Positions 42,919 through 51,705 of a DNA stretch of 64,000 nucleotides are shown here, one piece after another (the stretch's first letter is position 1; each line of letters starts with the position of its first letter). The notes below the pieces were generated by a model. It was not told where the DNA came from. It searched no databases and saw only the letters and a program-made list of their open reading frames with translations. The DNA is taken from contig NZ_FOKW01000001.1 of assembly GCF_900112205.1 (NCBI RefSeq), forward strand, positions 1-64,000. The letters are read 5' to 3'. Position numbers and translations under genes: made by a program. Source of the DNA: Natronobacterium haloterrestre. Lineage in GTDB: Archaea > Halobacteriota > Halobacteria > Halobacteriales > Natrialbaceae.

Positions 42919-43671
42919 ATGCGGGTATTTCGGGGCCGCGGGCCGACGATCGAGGCCGACCGGGAGGCGAGTGCACGTTTGCTCGAGGTCGCGACCGGCG
43001 GCGAGCGCGCCGTCCGGGTCTGGACGCCGCACCGACAGCTGGCCTTCGGCAGGCGTGACCGCCGACGCGACGGGTACGACCGGGCTCGAGCGGTCGCGCG
43101 CGAGGCCGGGTTTCCGCCGGTGGAGCGCGACGTCGGCGGCCGGGCGGTCGCCTACGACGGCGAGACGACGATAGCGTTCGCCCGCGCCGAGCCGATCGAG
43201 GACTTCCGGCGGGGGACCGACGAGCGGTACGAGCGGCTGACCGACGACCTCGAGCGCGCGCTGGCGGGCCTCCCGGAGCTCGATCGCGAGCGCCTGGTTC
43301 GGGACGAGCCCGCGGACGCGTTCTGTCCGGGGTCGCACTCGCTGTCGACGGTCGACGACGCGAGTGCCGACCCGACCGCGCTCGCGAAGGTCGCCGGCAT
43401 CGCCCAGCGGGTCCGACAGGACGCCGCGATCGCGGCCGGCATCCTCCACGTCGACGGCCGGGAGCCGCTCGCGGCCGTCCTCGAGTCCGTCTACGGCGCG
43501 CTCGGGGTCCCGTTCGATTCCGACTCGGTGGGTTCGATCGCCGCGGCTGGCAGCCCTGCAGAGCCCGACGTCGTCCGGGCGGCGCTCGAGGCGGAACTCG
43601 TCGGCGACCGCGAGCCGTCGGTCGAACCAGTTGGCGCGCTGCTCGACGCGGGCGAGACCGAGGGCTCGTAA
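42919..43671 (+). CDS. Lipoate-protein ligase A family protein
   Basis: This 250-residue protein has the biotin/lipoate ligase fold. VWTPHRQLAFGRRD matches the R-R/G-x-R-P-x region, RDVGGRAVAYDGET the R-R-x-x-G-G-x-A-V-xx-D/H loop, and LAKVAGIAQRVRQDAAI the K-V-x-G-x-A-Q/R substrate loop with its Lys. It would activate and transfer lipoate or octanoate to 2-oxoacid dehydrogenases or glycine cleavage H protein. Loop and Lys are intact, so activity is likely. Confidence 0.82.
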   Translation: MRVFRGRGPTIEADREASARLLEVATGGERAVRVWTPHRQLAFGRRDRRRDGYDRARAVAREAGFPPVERDVGGRAVAYDGETTIAFARAEPIEDFRRGTDERYERLTDDLERALAGLPELDRERLVRDEPADAFCPGSHSLSTVDDASADPTALAKVAGIAQRVRQDAAIAAGILHVDGREPLAAVLESVYGALGVPFDSDSVGSIAAAGSPAEPDVVRAALEAELVGDREPSVEPVGALLDAGETEGS

Positions 43672-43710
43672 GGACCAACGTTTTCGAGGGTCGCCGTGGT
43701 TGGCTCACGC

Positions 43711-43782
43711 ATGGACGCGAGCGAGGTGCCTGGAGACAGTCCCGTGGGAAGCGCCGCCGACCTGCTGGAGGGGGAGCGATGA
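43711..43782 (+). CDS. Possible 23-residue peptide coupled to the next gene
   Basis: ATG 43711 opens MDASEVPGDSPVGSAADLLEG and closes at a TGA that overlaps the next ATG (ATGA at 43779-43782). Such overlap is typical of translational coupling. Too short for domain evidence. It could be a leader peptide or an upstream frame without function. Confidence 0.35.
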   Translation: MDASEVPGDSPVGSAADLLEGER

Positions 43783-44402
43783 CGGACCGAGACGACCGCG
43801 AGAACGGCCGGCCCGCGTCGGATCCGCGCTGGGACGAACTGCGCGCGGACGCCATCGGCATCGCCGACCGCTACCGCGAGAACGGCTGGGACGCGCTCGT
43901 CCTCGAGCCGATCGCGGCGGATCCGGTGCCGAACGCGGAGGCGGAACCGCAACCCGACGTCGACGGCGTCGAGGGTGGACCCGACTCCGCTCCGCGGGGC
44001 GAGTCCCAACCCGGCCTCGAGGCGCGGGTCTCGCGCGAGGAGTACGAGCCGCTCGAGGGGCTGGTCGACGCCGACGACGTGACGTTCGGCGACGCGGAGG
44101 TGTACTACCGGCCGGCGGAGTCGACCGGGGGAGACGCGAGCGACGAAACCGACCTCGAGGACCGCCGGTTCGCCATCGTCGTCGAACGCGACGGCGAAAG
44201 CGAGACCGCGGTCTGTCTCCCGCTGGCCTACTCGATCGGCGAGGCGCGGCCGGTCCTCGAGCGTGCGCTCGTCGACGAGGAACTGCTGATCCGGGTGCGC
44301 GCCGAGACGGACGAGGAGAACCGGTGGGTCACGTTCTCCCACGAGGATCCGTCGCTGTTCCTCGAGGAGGCGGACGTGCGACGATGGCGAAACGAGGAGT
44401 GA
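43779..44402 (+). CDS. Haloarchaeal conserved hypothetical, acidic
   Basis: This 207-residue soluble protein has an N-terminal helix with WDELRADAIGIADRYRENGWDALVLEP, a Pro/Gly/Glu-rich variable linker (about 50-85), then strands RFAIVVERDG, TAVCLPLAY and WVTFSHEDPSLFLEE. It looks like one of the single-copy haloarchaeal families without a known role. No catalytic motif is visible. Confidence 0.7.
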   Translation: MTDRDDRENGRPASDPRWDELRADAIGIADRYRENGWDALVLEPIAADPVPNAEAEPQPDVDGVEGGPDSAPRGESQPGLEARVSREEYEPLEGLVDADDVTFGDAEVYYRPAESTGGDASDETDLEDRRFAIVVERDGESETAVCLPLAYSIGEARPVLERALVDEELLIRVRAETDEENRWVTFSHEDPSLFLEEADVRRWRNEE

Positions 44403-44456
44403 CGTCGTCCTTCGAGGCCGTTTCGCCCGAAACCGGGATCGACCGGCGGGCGACGG

Positions 44457-45149
44457 TTAGCTCTCTTCTTCTTCCTCTTCTTCCTCTTCCTCCCGCAACT
44501 CCTCGCTCGCTTCGCGGACCTCGCGCATCACGCTCGAGATGCGCTCTTCGGCCTCGAGTTCCTCCTCGACGGAGAGGTCGACGCCCTCGACCTCGAGCAG
44601 GAACTTGGCGACCTCGGTCGACTCGTACATGACGTCGTCGAGTTCCTCGGCGGTGAAGAAGTCACACATCGCGCCGTAGAGGAAAGTCGCGCCGGCCTTC
44701 CGGACCTTCTCCTCGAAGGAGGCCCGCGCCTGGTTGACTGCCTGCGGGGTATAGGTGTCGGTCATGAAGGGCACGAGTTCGGGCAGGTTCTCGCCGATCT
44801 TGGTCATCTCGACGCCCGTCTCGGTCCGGAAGTCCGAACAGAGGCGAGCGATGGCCCACTCGCGGGCCGTGATGTACGTGCGGTCCCGGAGGAACTCGTT
44901 GACCCGGTCGTACTGGGCCCCGTCCATCTTCTTGAAGCGGGCGTACTTCCGAACGTCTTCCGGCACGTCGTCGTCCTGCGGTTCGGGGTCCGGTACGCCG
45001 GGCATCGAATCATTGCTGCTCTCGGTTGCCGATTCGGTCGCGTCCGGGTTCGTAGCTGCCGACTCATCGTCTACGTCGCCCGAGTCGTCGGCATCCGCCG
45101 GTCCCGGGTTGTCGGCATTGGACCGATCCGTCGTCTCGTTCCCGTCCAT
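44457..45149 (-). CDS. DUF5806 family protein
   Basis: This 230-residue protein has an acidic, disordered N-terminal third and then a helical domain (YARFKKMDGAQYDRVNEFLRDR, ITAREWAIARLCSDFRTETGVEMTKIGENL, KAGATFLYGAMCDFFTAEEL). It ends in a run of Glu encoded by TTC-type repeats on the plus strand. The domain matches haloarchaeal DUF5806 from memory; function unknown. The ATG at 45149 is preferred to one nine codons upstream. Confidence 0.75.
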   Translation of the reverse strand: MDGNETTDRSNADNPGPADADDSGDVDDESAATNPDATESATESSNDSMPGVPDPEPQDDDVPEDVRKYARFKKMDGAQYDRVNEFLRDRTYITAREWAIARLCSDFRTETGVEMTKIGENLPELVPFMTDTYTPQAVNQARASFEEKVRKAGATFLYGAMCDFFTAEELDDVMYESTEVAKFLLEVEGVDLSVEEELEAEERISSVMREVREASEELREEEEEEEEEES

Positions 45150-45176
45150 GGAGGGCCATTGCCAAACGGACGGCAA

Positions 45177-45564
45177 AAGGATTCCCCTCCCCGGCGGGTG
45201 AAACTTGTGGGACCTTGTAACGGTTTGTCGATACGGCTAAGTGTATCACAGAACCCGTCATATGAAATTCGAAGAAGATCAGTACAGGGCCAGCAGGGAA
45301 AGGTAACAGTTGAATTCACTGACAGCTATCAAGAGCACTGTGCTGACTCGATGGAAACGCTGCTACTCCATGTGGGTTAAACCAACATGGGGCGCAAGAG
45401 CCGACCTGTATTCCGTGCCTCAGAACACGTCGTACTGACTGGTCCGTGTACGAACGAAGCCGAGTCATGGGCGGTACAGCCCGGGTACCGCATCTCGCGG
45501 CATCCGGGAAAGCCCGAATAGATGGATCTCTGTTTCATGCGCTGGCGTCCTGGGTGAACAGACC
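45177..45564. other. Gene-free lead-in to the second AT-rich island
   Basis: No gene is supported. A fragment reading GKVTVEFTDSYQEHCADSME (about 45296-45360) with an upstream ATG could be the tail of a lost gene. The sequence from about 45390 to 45564 is probably the upstream non-coding end of the IS110-type element. Confidence 0.4.
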
Positions 45565-45765
45565 ATGTACCTCGGAATTGATGTCCATAAACGGTACGCA
45601 CAGGTGGCAGTAATGGGTGACGCTGGAAAGATCGTTGAAGAAGTTCGCGCCGAGAACGCGAACCTCTTCGACGGGCCAGAAATAGCTGGGCTCGCCGTGG
45701 TCAGCGGCCGTATGTTTAAGATAGTGGAGATTGAACTCGTGTCTCTCTATTCGGTATCTCGCTAG
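45565..45765 (+). pseudogene. N-terminal fragment of an IS110-family transposase
   Basis: The frame starts MYLGIDVHKRYAQVAVMGDA and continues KIVEEVRAENANL, the first DEDD motif block (D in GIDVHK) of haloarchaeal IS110 transposases. After residue about 40 it loses similarity and stops. The remaining catalytic acidic residues and the Ser-containing C-terminal domain are gone. Confidence 0.75.
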
Positions 45766-45779
45766 ATAATGCCGTGGAA

Positions 45780-45898
45780 ATTAACTGACCGTTCCATTTG
45801 TACGATAAATATCTTAACGTATATATTATAATACTTATATATTATAATTAAAAATATAGTAGAAATAGAATAAATTTATATACTATGAGAAATTATTA
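45780..45898 (+). promoter_or_regulatory. Extremely AT-rich promoter region
   Basis: This stretch is almost entirely A and T from about 45805, with several TATA-like words (TATATATTATAATAC; AATTTATATACTATG). The last is about 20-25 bases before the ATG at 45899, which suggests a leaderless transcript. Confidence 0.5.
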
Positions 45899-46702
45899 AT
45901 GGATATGAACGCATCCAACAGCGAATTTCGAGAAGTAGTTTCCAAACGGGATGAAATTCTCGCGTCGCTTTTTAACAGTCCTAAGACCAAACCAGAACTC
46001 GTCTCAACAATCGGTAAGTCACGATCTACAATTAACAGAGCCATCGATTCACTCACAGAAAATCACTGTGTCAAAAGGACCGAGGACGGAGCTTATTGCG
46101 TCACCCAAACCGGAAACCTAGCACTTCGAACCCACCAAGAATTCAAGGATAGGATGGGCACTCTCTCGAATTCAGATGACATCATCAATGCGATTTCCCC
46201 CCAATTCGAACTGGGCTATGAGTTCTTGAAGGGTGTTAAAACGTTAGAGGCGGAAGACGGTGTTCCAGAATTAGCTCTATCGAAAAGCAATGAGATCATT
46301 AGTGGTTCAGATGAATTTCGTGGACTGGTAGGAGTTTGGTTTTCATCTTATCCAGAAATCCTACTGAGTGAAGTGAAGGAAAACGACTTAGAACTCGAGA
46401 TTGTCACCAATGCCGAACTTATTGAATCGCTATATCAAATCAATGAGGATCCCATTTCAGAACTCCTCTTGCACGAAAACACGACCATCTTAGCTGCTGA
46501 ATGCGAAATACCAGAGTCGGTTTGGCTAACTGATGGCCCCTCAGGTAAACACTCTGGTATCACTGTTCACTCACGGGGAGGAATCATCGGAGTTTTGATT
46601 AATAATCGACAGTCTAGTGTCCAGTGGGTAGAAGAAATCTACAGTGAGTACAAAGGTATGGCGACTCAAGAACTTACAGTTGCCGACTTCAACACCAGTT
46701 AA
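45899..46702 (+). CDS. Winged-helix transcription regulator, FilR1/DUF1724-like
   Basis: This 267-residue protein has an N-terminal winged helix (ASLFNSPKTKPELVSTIGKSRSTINRAIDSLTE, residues about 21-53) with wing VKRTEDGAYCVTQTG. The C-terminal domain (about 110-255; VTNAELIESLYQI and GGIIGVLINNR) is like the ligand-sensing half of archaeal COG4742 regulators. It probably binds DNA near its own promoter. AT-rich codon use and the adjacent IS110 fragment point to transfer. Targets are unknown; the nearby secreted protein is one candidate. Confidence 0.8.
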   Translation: MDMNASNSEFREVVSKRDEILASLFNSPKTKPELVSTIGKSRSTINRAIDSLTENHCVKRTEDGAYCVTQTGNLALRTHQEFKDRMGTLSNSDDIINAISPQFELGYEFLKGVKTLEAEDGVPELALSKSNEIISGSDEFRGLVGVWFSSYPEILLSEVKENDLELEIVTNAELIESLYQINEDPISELLLHENTTILAAECEIPESVWLTDGPSGKHSGITVHSRGGIIGVLINNRQSSVQWVEEIYSEYKGMATQELTVADFNTS

Positions 46703-46960
46703 TAAAAAAAAAAAACAAACTGAATGTGTGTCATATGTGAATGTTGTATTGGGCCCGTTTGAACCAGCCCAGACCGATTGCTTGGATTTACAGCGGAAAT
46801 CATGGTTCAGACTGACTCAACTGATGACGCCTTGGGAGGTTCTGAGATTACCGGGATATTACCGTCCTGATTATATTGGGATTGGTAACTAACCTCACCT
46901 CATACGGTATTCGTGAGAAAGACGACTGACCGGTAGGATAGTCGTCAATCAAAACTCAGT
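46703..46960. other. Intergenic, no supported gene
   Basis: An A12 run follows the regulator stop (about 46705). An open stretch reading NVVLGPFEPAQTDCLDLQRK has no start of its own and no recognizable match, so it may be debris. Confidence 0.4.
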
Positions 46961-47311
46961 TTGCAGACCTGTTTGGCTATCAAATCACTAAAAGAGCGAG
47001 TGGAATCAATACTGTGTGAAGATTCCTATAACACCCTTGATAATACGGTTACACTCATGTTGCGGGTCGGCGACGAAGGCTTATCATTATCAAACATTGA
47101 CTGGACGGTCGAATATGACTTCTTGGGTAAATCCTGCCGGCAGGAGATTAAGCGAGCTGGAAGGCTGATGCACTTCGACCAAGACGAGGAAGAAGATTTT
47201 TCGGGACAGTACATCCTCCAAATGACCGACAATGAAGCAGACAAATTTGGTTACCGGCCTTGGAGTCTTGAAAAGAATATGATAGATACCCGACACGAGC
47301 GACGTAAATGA
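46961..47311 (+). pseudogene. C-terminal fragment of a superfamily II helicase
   Basis: The frame has no ATG, only a TTG at 46961, and lacks motifs I-III. It contains TVTLMLRVGDEGLSLSNIDW (motif V region) and SCRQEIKRAGRLMHFDQ (motif VI, Q-x-x-x-R-x-G-R), then a tail ending RRK. This matches the end of XPB/Rad25-like or restriction-type SF2 helicases. It is the stump of a lost, possibly defence-related, gene. Confidence 0.65.
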
Positions 47312-47474
47312 CTTAACCGAAAATTGTCTCGTCGTCCCCACTATTGGAAATATACAGCAGAATCAGGCTCCAACTATTGAGAGAAATGGCACAGAGTGTG
47401 AAAATGATCTTCTTCTGAATATTATTCCGGTCGATAAAGTAAATAATATTTGAATTTTTAGTATGGTACGTAGT

Positions 47475-48629
47475 ATGAAGCGAACACACCGACGGTCCAT
47501 ATTGAAGACAAGTGGAATTGCCTTGGTTGGAGGAACTCTAAGCTCATCTGTATCAGCAAGTAGCCGAGAAGTTGATGCCGAAGAACCCCCTGTCAGGTAC
47601 TATGATATTGACGGGGGCATTTTCGTCGCCGCTATCGGTATTAAAGAACTTCTACCCGAACATATCGAACAAACTCGGCAAAAAGCAGTTAGCGAGTTTG
47701 TTTCTCGTGACGATCCCGGTGTCATGTCCTCAGGAGGATCCGAGTACCTATTACTCAGTTCGGCAGAGGCCTCAATGACTGCTGAATCACCTACCAGAAG
47801 TTCTCTGGTAGGATATTCTCTTCAATTTGAGAATGGGTATCCACGGGAGCGGAAGTTTAGGATTCCATCTAATGCATCAGAAGAGGCGCGACAGAGGTAT
47901 ATTCGGGATGCTCTAAGTGAACTTGAACAGAATATTGTAACGGTCGACAGTGGTGATGTCGTCGACGCAGATCCCGGTTGGGGAGATCCCCTTTTCTTCG
48001 CAGTCGATGAAGCTGATGTTGGATCTGGCGACGAAGATGAGGGCATTGCTTTCCCCTTTGACTACTATGGAAAGTTCAATGGTGAATTTGCCCTATATGG
48101 AGGAAGAGAGACAAACGAAGAAAACCAGGAATATGGCTGTACAATCGGCTGTACCCAGGTACCTGGATCCGACATGGATAACAGCAATTATGATGGTAGC
48201 AGCTACGAAACGGAATGCGAGATTTCACCTTACGGACCATCTGATCTTCCCACCATAACGGATTGGGGGCCAGACGAAGACAACACAACGTATATTGGTA
48301 ATGTTAGTGTAGATGAGATTTCCTTTGGTGCAGACGCTGGAGGACCTTACGGAGAGGTCACTATCTCTCCTAGTTCAACAGATGTAAGTGCTCAGTACGA
48401 CGAAACAAACTTCGCAGATGACGGCCCGATCAAGACCCTTTATGAGATCGAAGGAGCAGACGAAGACACGGTGCAAAAACTAGGGAACTCTGCTGTATTT
48501 ATAACAGACCCTGACAATACTACTATCTGTGATGTATCTCTCACCTGTGCATTTTCTGAAGGAGCCGGTGACTGGCCTAATTCAGAGACGCTCTCGGAAA
48601 ACATCCGCCGATGGGATCTAGATGAGTAA
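47475..48629 (+). CDS. Tat-secreted protein of unknown function
   Basis: This 384-residue product starts MKRTHRRSILKTSGIALVGG, with a twin-Arg signal and cleavage near SVSASS. The mature part is acidic and rich in Tyr, Gly and Ser. It has a Cys cluster (YGCTIGCTQVP, ETECEIS) and a beta-rich C-terminal half. No domain is recognized. The ATG at 47475 is preferred to 47463 because AAATAATATT is centred about 29 bases before it. AT-rich composition and island location suggest acquisition; a secreted toxin, adhesin or halocin-like role is possible but unsupported. Confidence 0.7.
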   Translation: MKRTHRRSILKTSGIALVGGTLSSSVSASSREVDAEEPPVRYYDIDGGIFVAAIGIKELLPEHIEQTRQKAVSEFVSRDDPGVMSSGGSEYLLLSSAEASMTAESPTRSSLVGYSLQFENGYPRERKFRIPSNASEEARQRYIRDALSELEQNIVTVDSGDVVDADPGWGDPLFFAVDEADVGSGDEDEGIAFPFDYYGKFNGEFALYGGRETNEENQEYGCTIGCTQVPGSDMDNSNYDGSSYETECEISPYGPSDLPTITDWGPDEDNTTYIGNVSVDEISFGADAGGPYGEVTISPSSTDVSAQYDETNFADDGPIKTLYEIEGADEDTVQKLGNSAVFITDPDNTTICDVSLTCAFSEGAGDWPNSETLSENIRRWDLDE

Positions 48630-48727
48630 AAGATAGCATACACTTTCATTTGTTTTTCCCTCTTTGAAAACTCTATTCCCTTAATTCTCAGCAAAAATCC
48701 CAATTCTCGGTGATTATTTTAATCAGA

Positions 48728-48943
48728 TTATTCGTCTCCAGAGTTGATTGCTGATTCAATACCTAAAAAGAATCCGTTAATGATAATGAAAAGTCCAGTT
48801 ATAAGCAATATAGTGACAATCGATATCCCAGTAACACCCAGCGTACTATCTATAAATGAATATTTAGGGTAAGCAATTGAAAATCCTAAATATACAACTA
48901 TAATTCCGAAAACTACCATCCCTGTAGGTTTCAAATAATTCAT
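48728..48943 (-). CDS. Small two-TM membrane protein
   Basis: This 71-residue protein has two hydrophobic helices (about 8-26 MVVFGIIVVYLGFSIAYP and 38-60 ISIVTILLITGLFIIINGF) and a short acidic tail. GTTTATAAC on the minus strand just upstream may be its TATA box. It is convergent with the secreted-protein gene and equally AT-rich. Unknown function. Confidence 0.55.
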   Translation of the reverse strand: MNYLKPTGMVVFGIIVVYLGFSIAYPKYSFIDSTLGVTGISIVTILLITGLFIIINGFFLGIESAINSGDE

Positions 48944-48999
48944 GTGTATTTGTTTCGTTTATAACCATTGTGGTTGGAGGGGTAAAAGGTCATCGGGAA

Positions 49000-49131
49000 C
49001 TACGATTCGGTTTCGGGATCGGAACTTTCTCCCACAATAATCACATTCTCAGTACTATTAACTGAACAAATCGTTCGTAGCAGCTCTTCGCTACCGAGTT
49101 CATCCTTTCCGGGTGTCTCAGGGGTTATCAT
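49000..49131 (-). CDS. Possible 43-residue protein
   Basis: The minus-strand frame reads MITPETPGKDELGSEELLRT and ends ESSDPETES, an acidic halophile-like composition, with NVIIVG as a possible strand. A TTAAGG box lies about 40 bases upstream. Evidence is limited to composition and an intact frame. Confidence 0.3.
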   Translation of the reverse strand: MITPETPGKDELGSEELLRTICSVNSTENVIIVGESSDPETES

Positions 49132-49605
49132 GCCTACAAGCATACCTTTGCACTAATCCCACCTTAAGCCATTTCTCGCACAACATTGTTCATGCTACAA
49201 AAACCATCACCAATTGATAATTTCAACATATCGTGAACAGATCGTCAAAGATTGAATTCTTTGTCTGTGGTGAATCGCCATATGGAGTTGGATTTGGCTA
49301 GCTCACGACATGCTTGATATTATAAACGGCAGATATTAGAACGATTTCACGGCACTCTCAGTACCAGCTTCGCGCACGTATCGCGTCGCCGAGCGTGCGC
49401 TTGATCCCGCTCACTACCGCTACAAATTGAATTGGATCTCGCACAGCATTTGCGCTGTGTATTCATTACTGCTCTACCGACACCCTCGATAGATGATATA
49501 AAACCCGTGTCAGTCCGCATCTCTACTGATCGTCGCTCGATGACGCATCAGGTCCAACCACGACCGCCCCGCAATTGCACCGGAAACGACGGACAGTCGT
49601 CCGTG
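49132..49605. other. Gene-free edge of the second island
   Basis: No gene or RNA fold is recognized. Composition climbs from AT-rich to GC-rich between about 49.3 and 49.55 kb, marking the island boundary. Confidence 0.5.
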
Positions 49606-51555
49606 TTAGAGCTCGAGCCGTCGGTGTTCCTCCCAGGTTCGTTCGTCGAGGACGACGACCTCGTCCTCGCCGAAGACGTAGAGGTAGTCGTCGACGTACA
49701 TCGCGCGGGCCCCGTGGCCGCCGACGTCGACGCGGGCGACCTCCTCGAGTTCGCCGCCCTCGTAGCCGAACACGTAGCTGTCGTCGCTACCCGGGACGAA
49801 GAAGACGTCGTGGGCCTCGTCCTGCAGGAAGGCGGTGTGCGTTCGACTCACGTCGCTGTAGCGTTCGTCCTCGAGGATCCGCGAGTCGAGTTCGACCGGG
49901 TCGTCGCGGTCGCTGACGTCGAACAGCGTCACCTTCGGCTGGCGGTCCTCCTGGCCGACGCCGAGCACGAGGTCGTCGGAGAGCGGGTGGAGGTACTCCG
50001 AGAAGCCCGGCAGTTTGAGTTCGCCCTCGACGACGGGATCGGTCGGGTCCGAGAGATCGAGCGTGTAGAACGGATCGATCTCGCGGAAGGTGACGACGTG
50101 GCCCTCGTCGCCCTCGAAGCGCACGGAGTAGATCCGCTCGTCGACCCCCAGACCGGTCACTTCGCCCGTAATCTCGAGATCCGAGTCGAGGACGTAGACG
50201 TCGTTCTCGGAGTCGATGCCGTGGCTTCGCGGAATGGTGGTCGCGATGCGGACGTGATCGTCGTGTTCGTCCATCGAGAACTGGTTCAGCGGCGTTCCCG
50301 GCACCTCGCCGTGTTCCTCGGCGCGCAGGTCGCCGTCGATCCCGATGCGGACGATGCCAGTCGTCGTCAGTTCCCGGTGATGGGCCTCGACGTGGGCTTC
50401 GAGGCCGTCGTCGAACTCGCGCTGGAGTTTCTCCCGTTCCTTCTCGTCCATCCGGTCGAACCAGTCGTCGATGATCTCGCGCATCTCGATCTCCTTCGCG
50501 CGCTCGGAGATGTCGAGGTCCTCGAGCGCGGCCGCCCGTTCGCGGGTCTCGGCGTCGACCAGGGCGGAGCCGTTCTCGCTCGTCACGTACGACTGCAGCA
50601 GTTCGTACTGGGAGGTCGTGCGAGTGTACGAGAGGTAGATCGCGTTCTCGGAGACGTAGGTCGCCGACAACCCGCGGGAGCCGACGACGCTCTCCTGGCT
50701 CTCGAGGCTTCCCGTCTCGGGATCGACCCGGGCCGCGGTGTAGACCGCGTCCGCGTTCGCGGGTGCGTCGGGCCGCACGACGTCAGTACACTCGACGGCG
50801 CGGTCGCCGTAGGGTTCGATCGGACACGGATCGCTACCCGGACGATCGACGAGCACGAGGTAGAGGTCGCCGTCGTAGAGCCGCGCCGTCTCGATCTCCG
50901 CGCCGAGGTCTTCGCGCCACAGGCGGTCGGGATCTGCCGGATCGCTTACGTCGTAGCCGGCGGCCGCATCGTCGCCGAGGACGACGAGTGTGTCTTCGAC
51001 GAGCAACAGGTCGCCGGACAGCGGGATCGACGCAACGGGTTCGGGGTCGGCGGGGTCACTGACGTCGACGACGCTCGTCTCGCTCCAGCGCGAGGTGTAC
51101 CGGTAGTCGGCGTAGTAGACCGACTGCCCGTCGGTCTTCAGGACGTCCGGTTCGTCGAGGGCTTCCTCCTGGACGTTCGTCTCGGAGTGGCGGCGTTCGT
51201 CGGTCGTCTCCCTGCTCGAGGTGGTGTACGCCTCGTCGGCGGCGTCGTCGGGGGCACCACCGGCGGCTGCGTCCTCCTCGACTTCGACGTCGTCGGCCAC
51301 GTCGTCGCTCCCGCGGACGATCGGCGGACCGCCGAGCGTGACGGCCCGCGATCGGTCCTGCCGGAAGTACTGTTCGAACTCCGATTCGGACTCGAACGTC
51401 GTCAGTTCCGGCTCGCTCGAGTCGCCGAGCGGTCCGGCTGTCGTCGAGTCGGCGGCGTTCGCGTCGGCAGCCAGCCCCGCGAGGCCGGCACCGACGACCG
51501 ACCCCACGAGCAGCGCCGCGAAGGCGATGGCGATCAACGTCGTTCTGTCGCTCAT
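49606..51555 (-). CDS. Secreted beta-propeller domain protein (PF09826-like)
   Basis: This 649-residue protein has an N-terminal signal anchor (LIAIAFAALLVGSVVGAGLAGL), an acidic linker and then a repeated WD-like beta-propeller. It contains SVVDVSDPADPEPVASIPLSG, GYDVSDPADPDRLWRED and TLFDVSDRDDPVELDSRI, the DVSDPxDP repeats typical of this archaeal surface family. A charged helix (about 340-400) interrupts the blades. Role: probably binding at the cell surface. The ATG at 51555 opens MSDRTT; the much longer open frame upstream is antisense to the thiolase gene and is not used. Confidence 0.85.
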   Translation of the reverse strand: MSDRTTLIAIAFAALLVGSVVGAGLAGLAADANAADSTTAGPLGDSSEPELTTFESESEFEQYFRQDRSRAVTLGGPPIVRGSDDVADDVEVEEDAAAGGAPDDAADEAYTTSSRETTDERRHSETNVQEEALDEPDVLKTDGQSVYYADYRYTSRWSETSVVDVSDPADPEPVASIPLSGDLLLVEDTLVVLGDDAAAGYDVSDPADPDRLWREDLGAEIETARLYDGDLYLVLVDRPGSDPCPIEPYGDRAVECTDVVRPDAPANADAVYTAARVDPETGSLESQESVVGSRGLSATYVSENAIYLSYTRTTSQYELLQSYVTSENGSALVDAETRERAAALEDLDISERAKEIEMREIIDDWFDRMDEKEREKLQREFDDGLEAHVEAHHRELTTTGIVRIGIDGDLRAEEHGEVPGTPLNQFSMDEHDDHVRIATTIPRSHGIDSENDVYVLDSDLEITGEVTGLGVDERIYSVRFEGDEGHVVTFREIDPFYTLDLSDPTDPVVEGELKLPGFSEYLHPLSDDLVLGVGQEDRQPKVTLFDVSDRDDPVELDSRILEDERYSDVSRTHTAFLQDEAHDVFFVPGSDDSYVFGYEGGELEEVARVDVGGHGARAMYVDDYLYVFGEDEVVVLDERTWEEHRRLEL

Positions 51556-51705
51556 ATCTCCGGGGACGATACGCCGAACTAATACGGTAGCGCAAGGTGA
51601 AACGTGCGTTTCAGGCAACCTCGAGGCGTGGGGTTGGCCGTAAACTCTCGACGCATCACCTCGAGTTCGACCGAATTTAAGTCCGTGAAGGATGTTCGGT
51701 AGTAT

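Noticed and set aside
46644-46892. 82-codon frame after the regulator
   Set aside because: It begins inside the regulator gene in another frame and runs through the A12 tract; no recognizable content.
49432-51582. 716-codon plus-strand frame
   Set aside because: Antisense shadow of the beta-propeller gene, with Val/Asp/Arg-biased composition and no motif.
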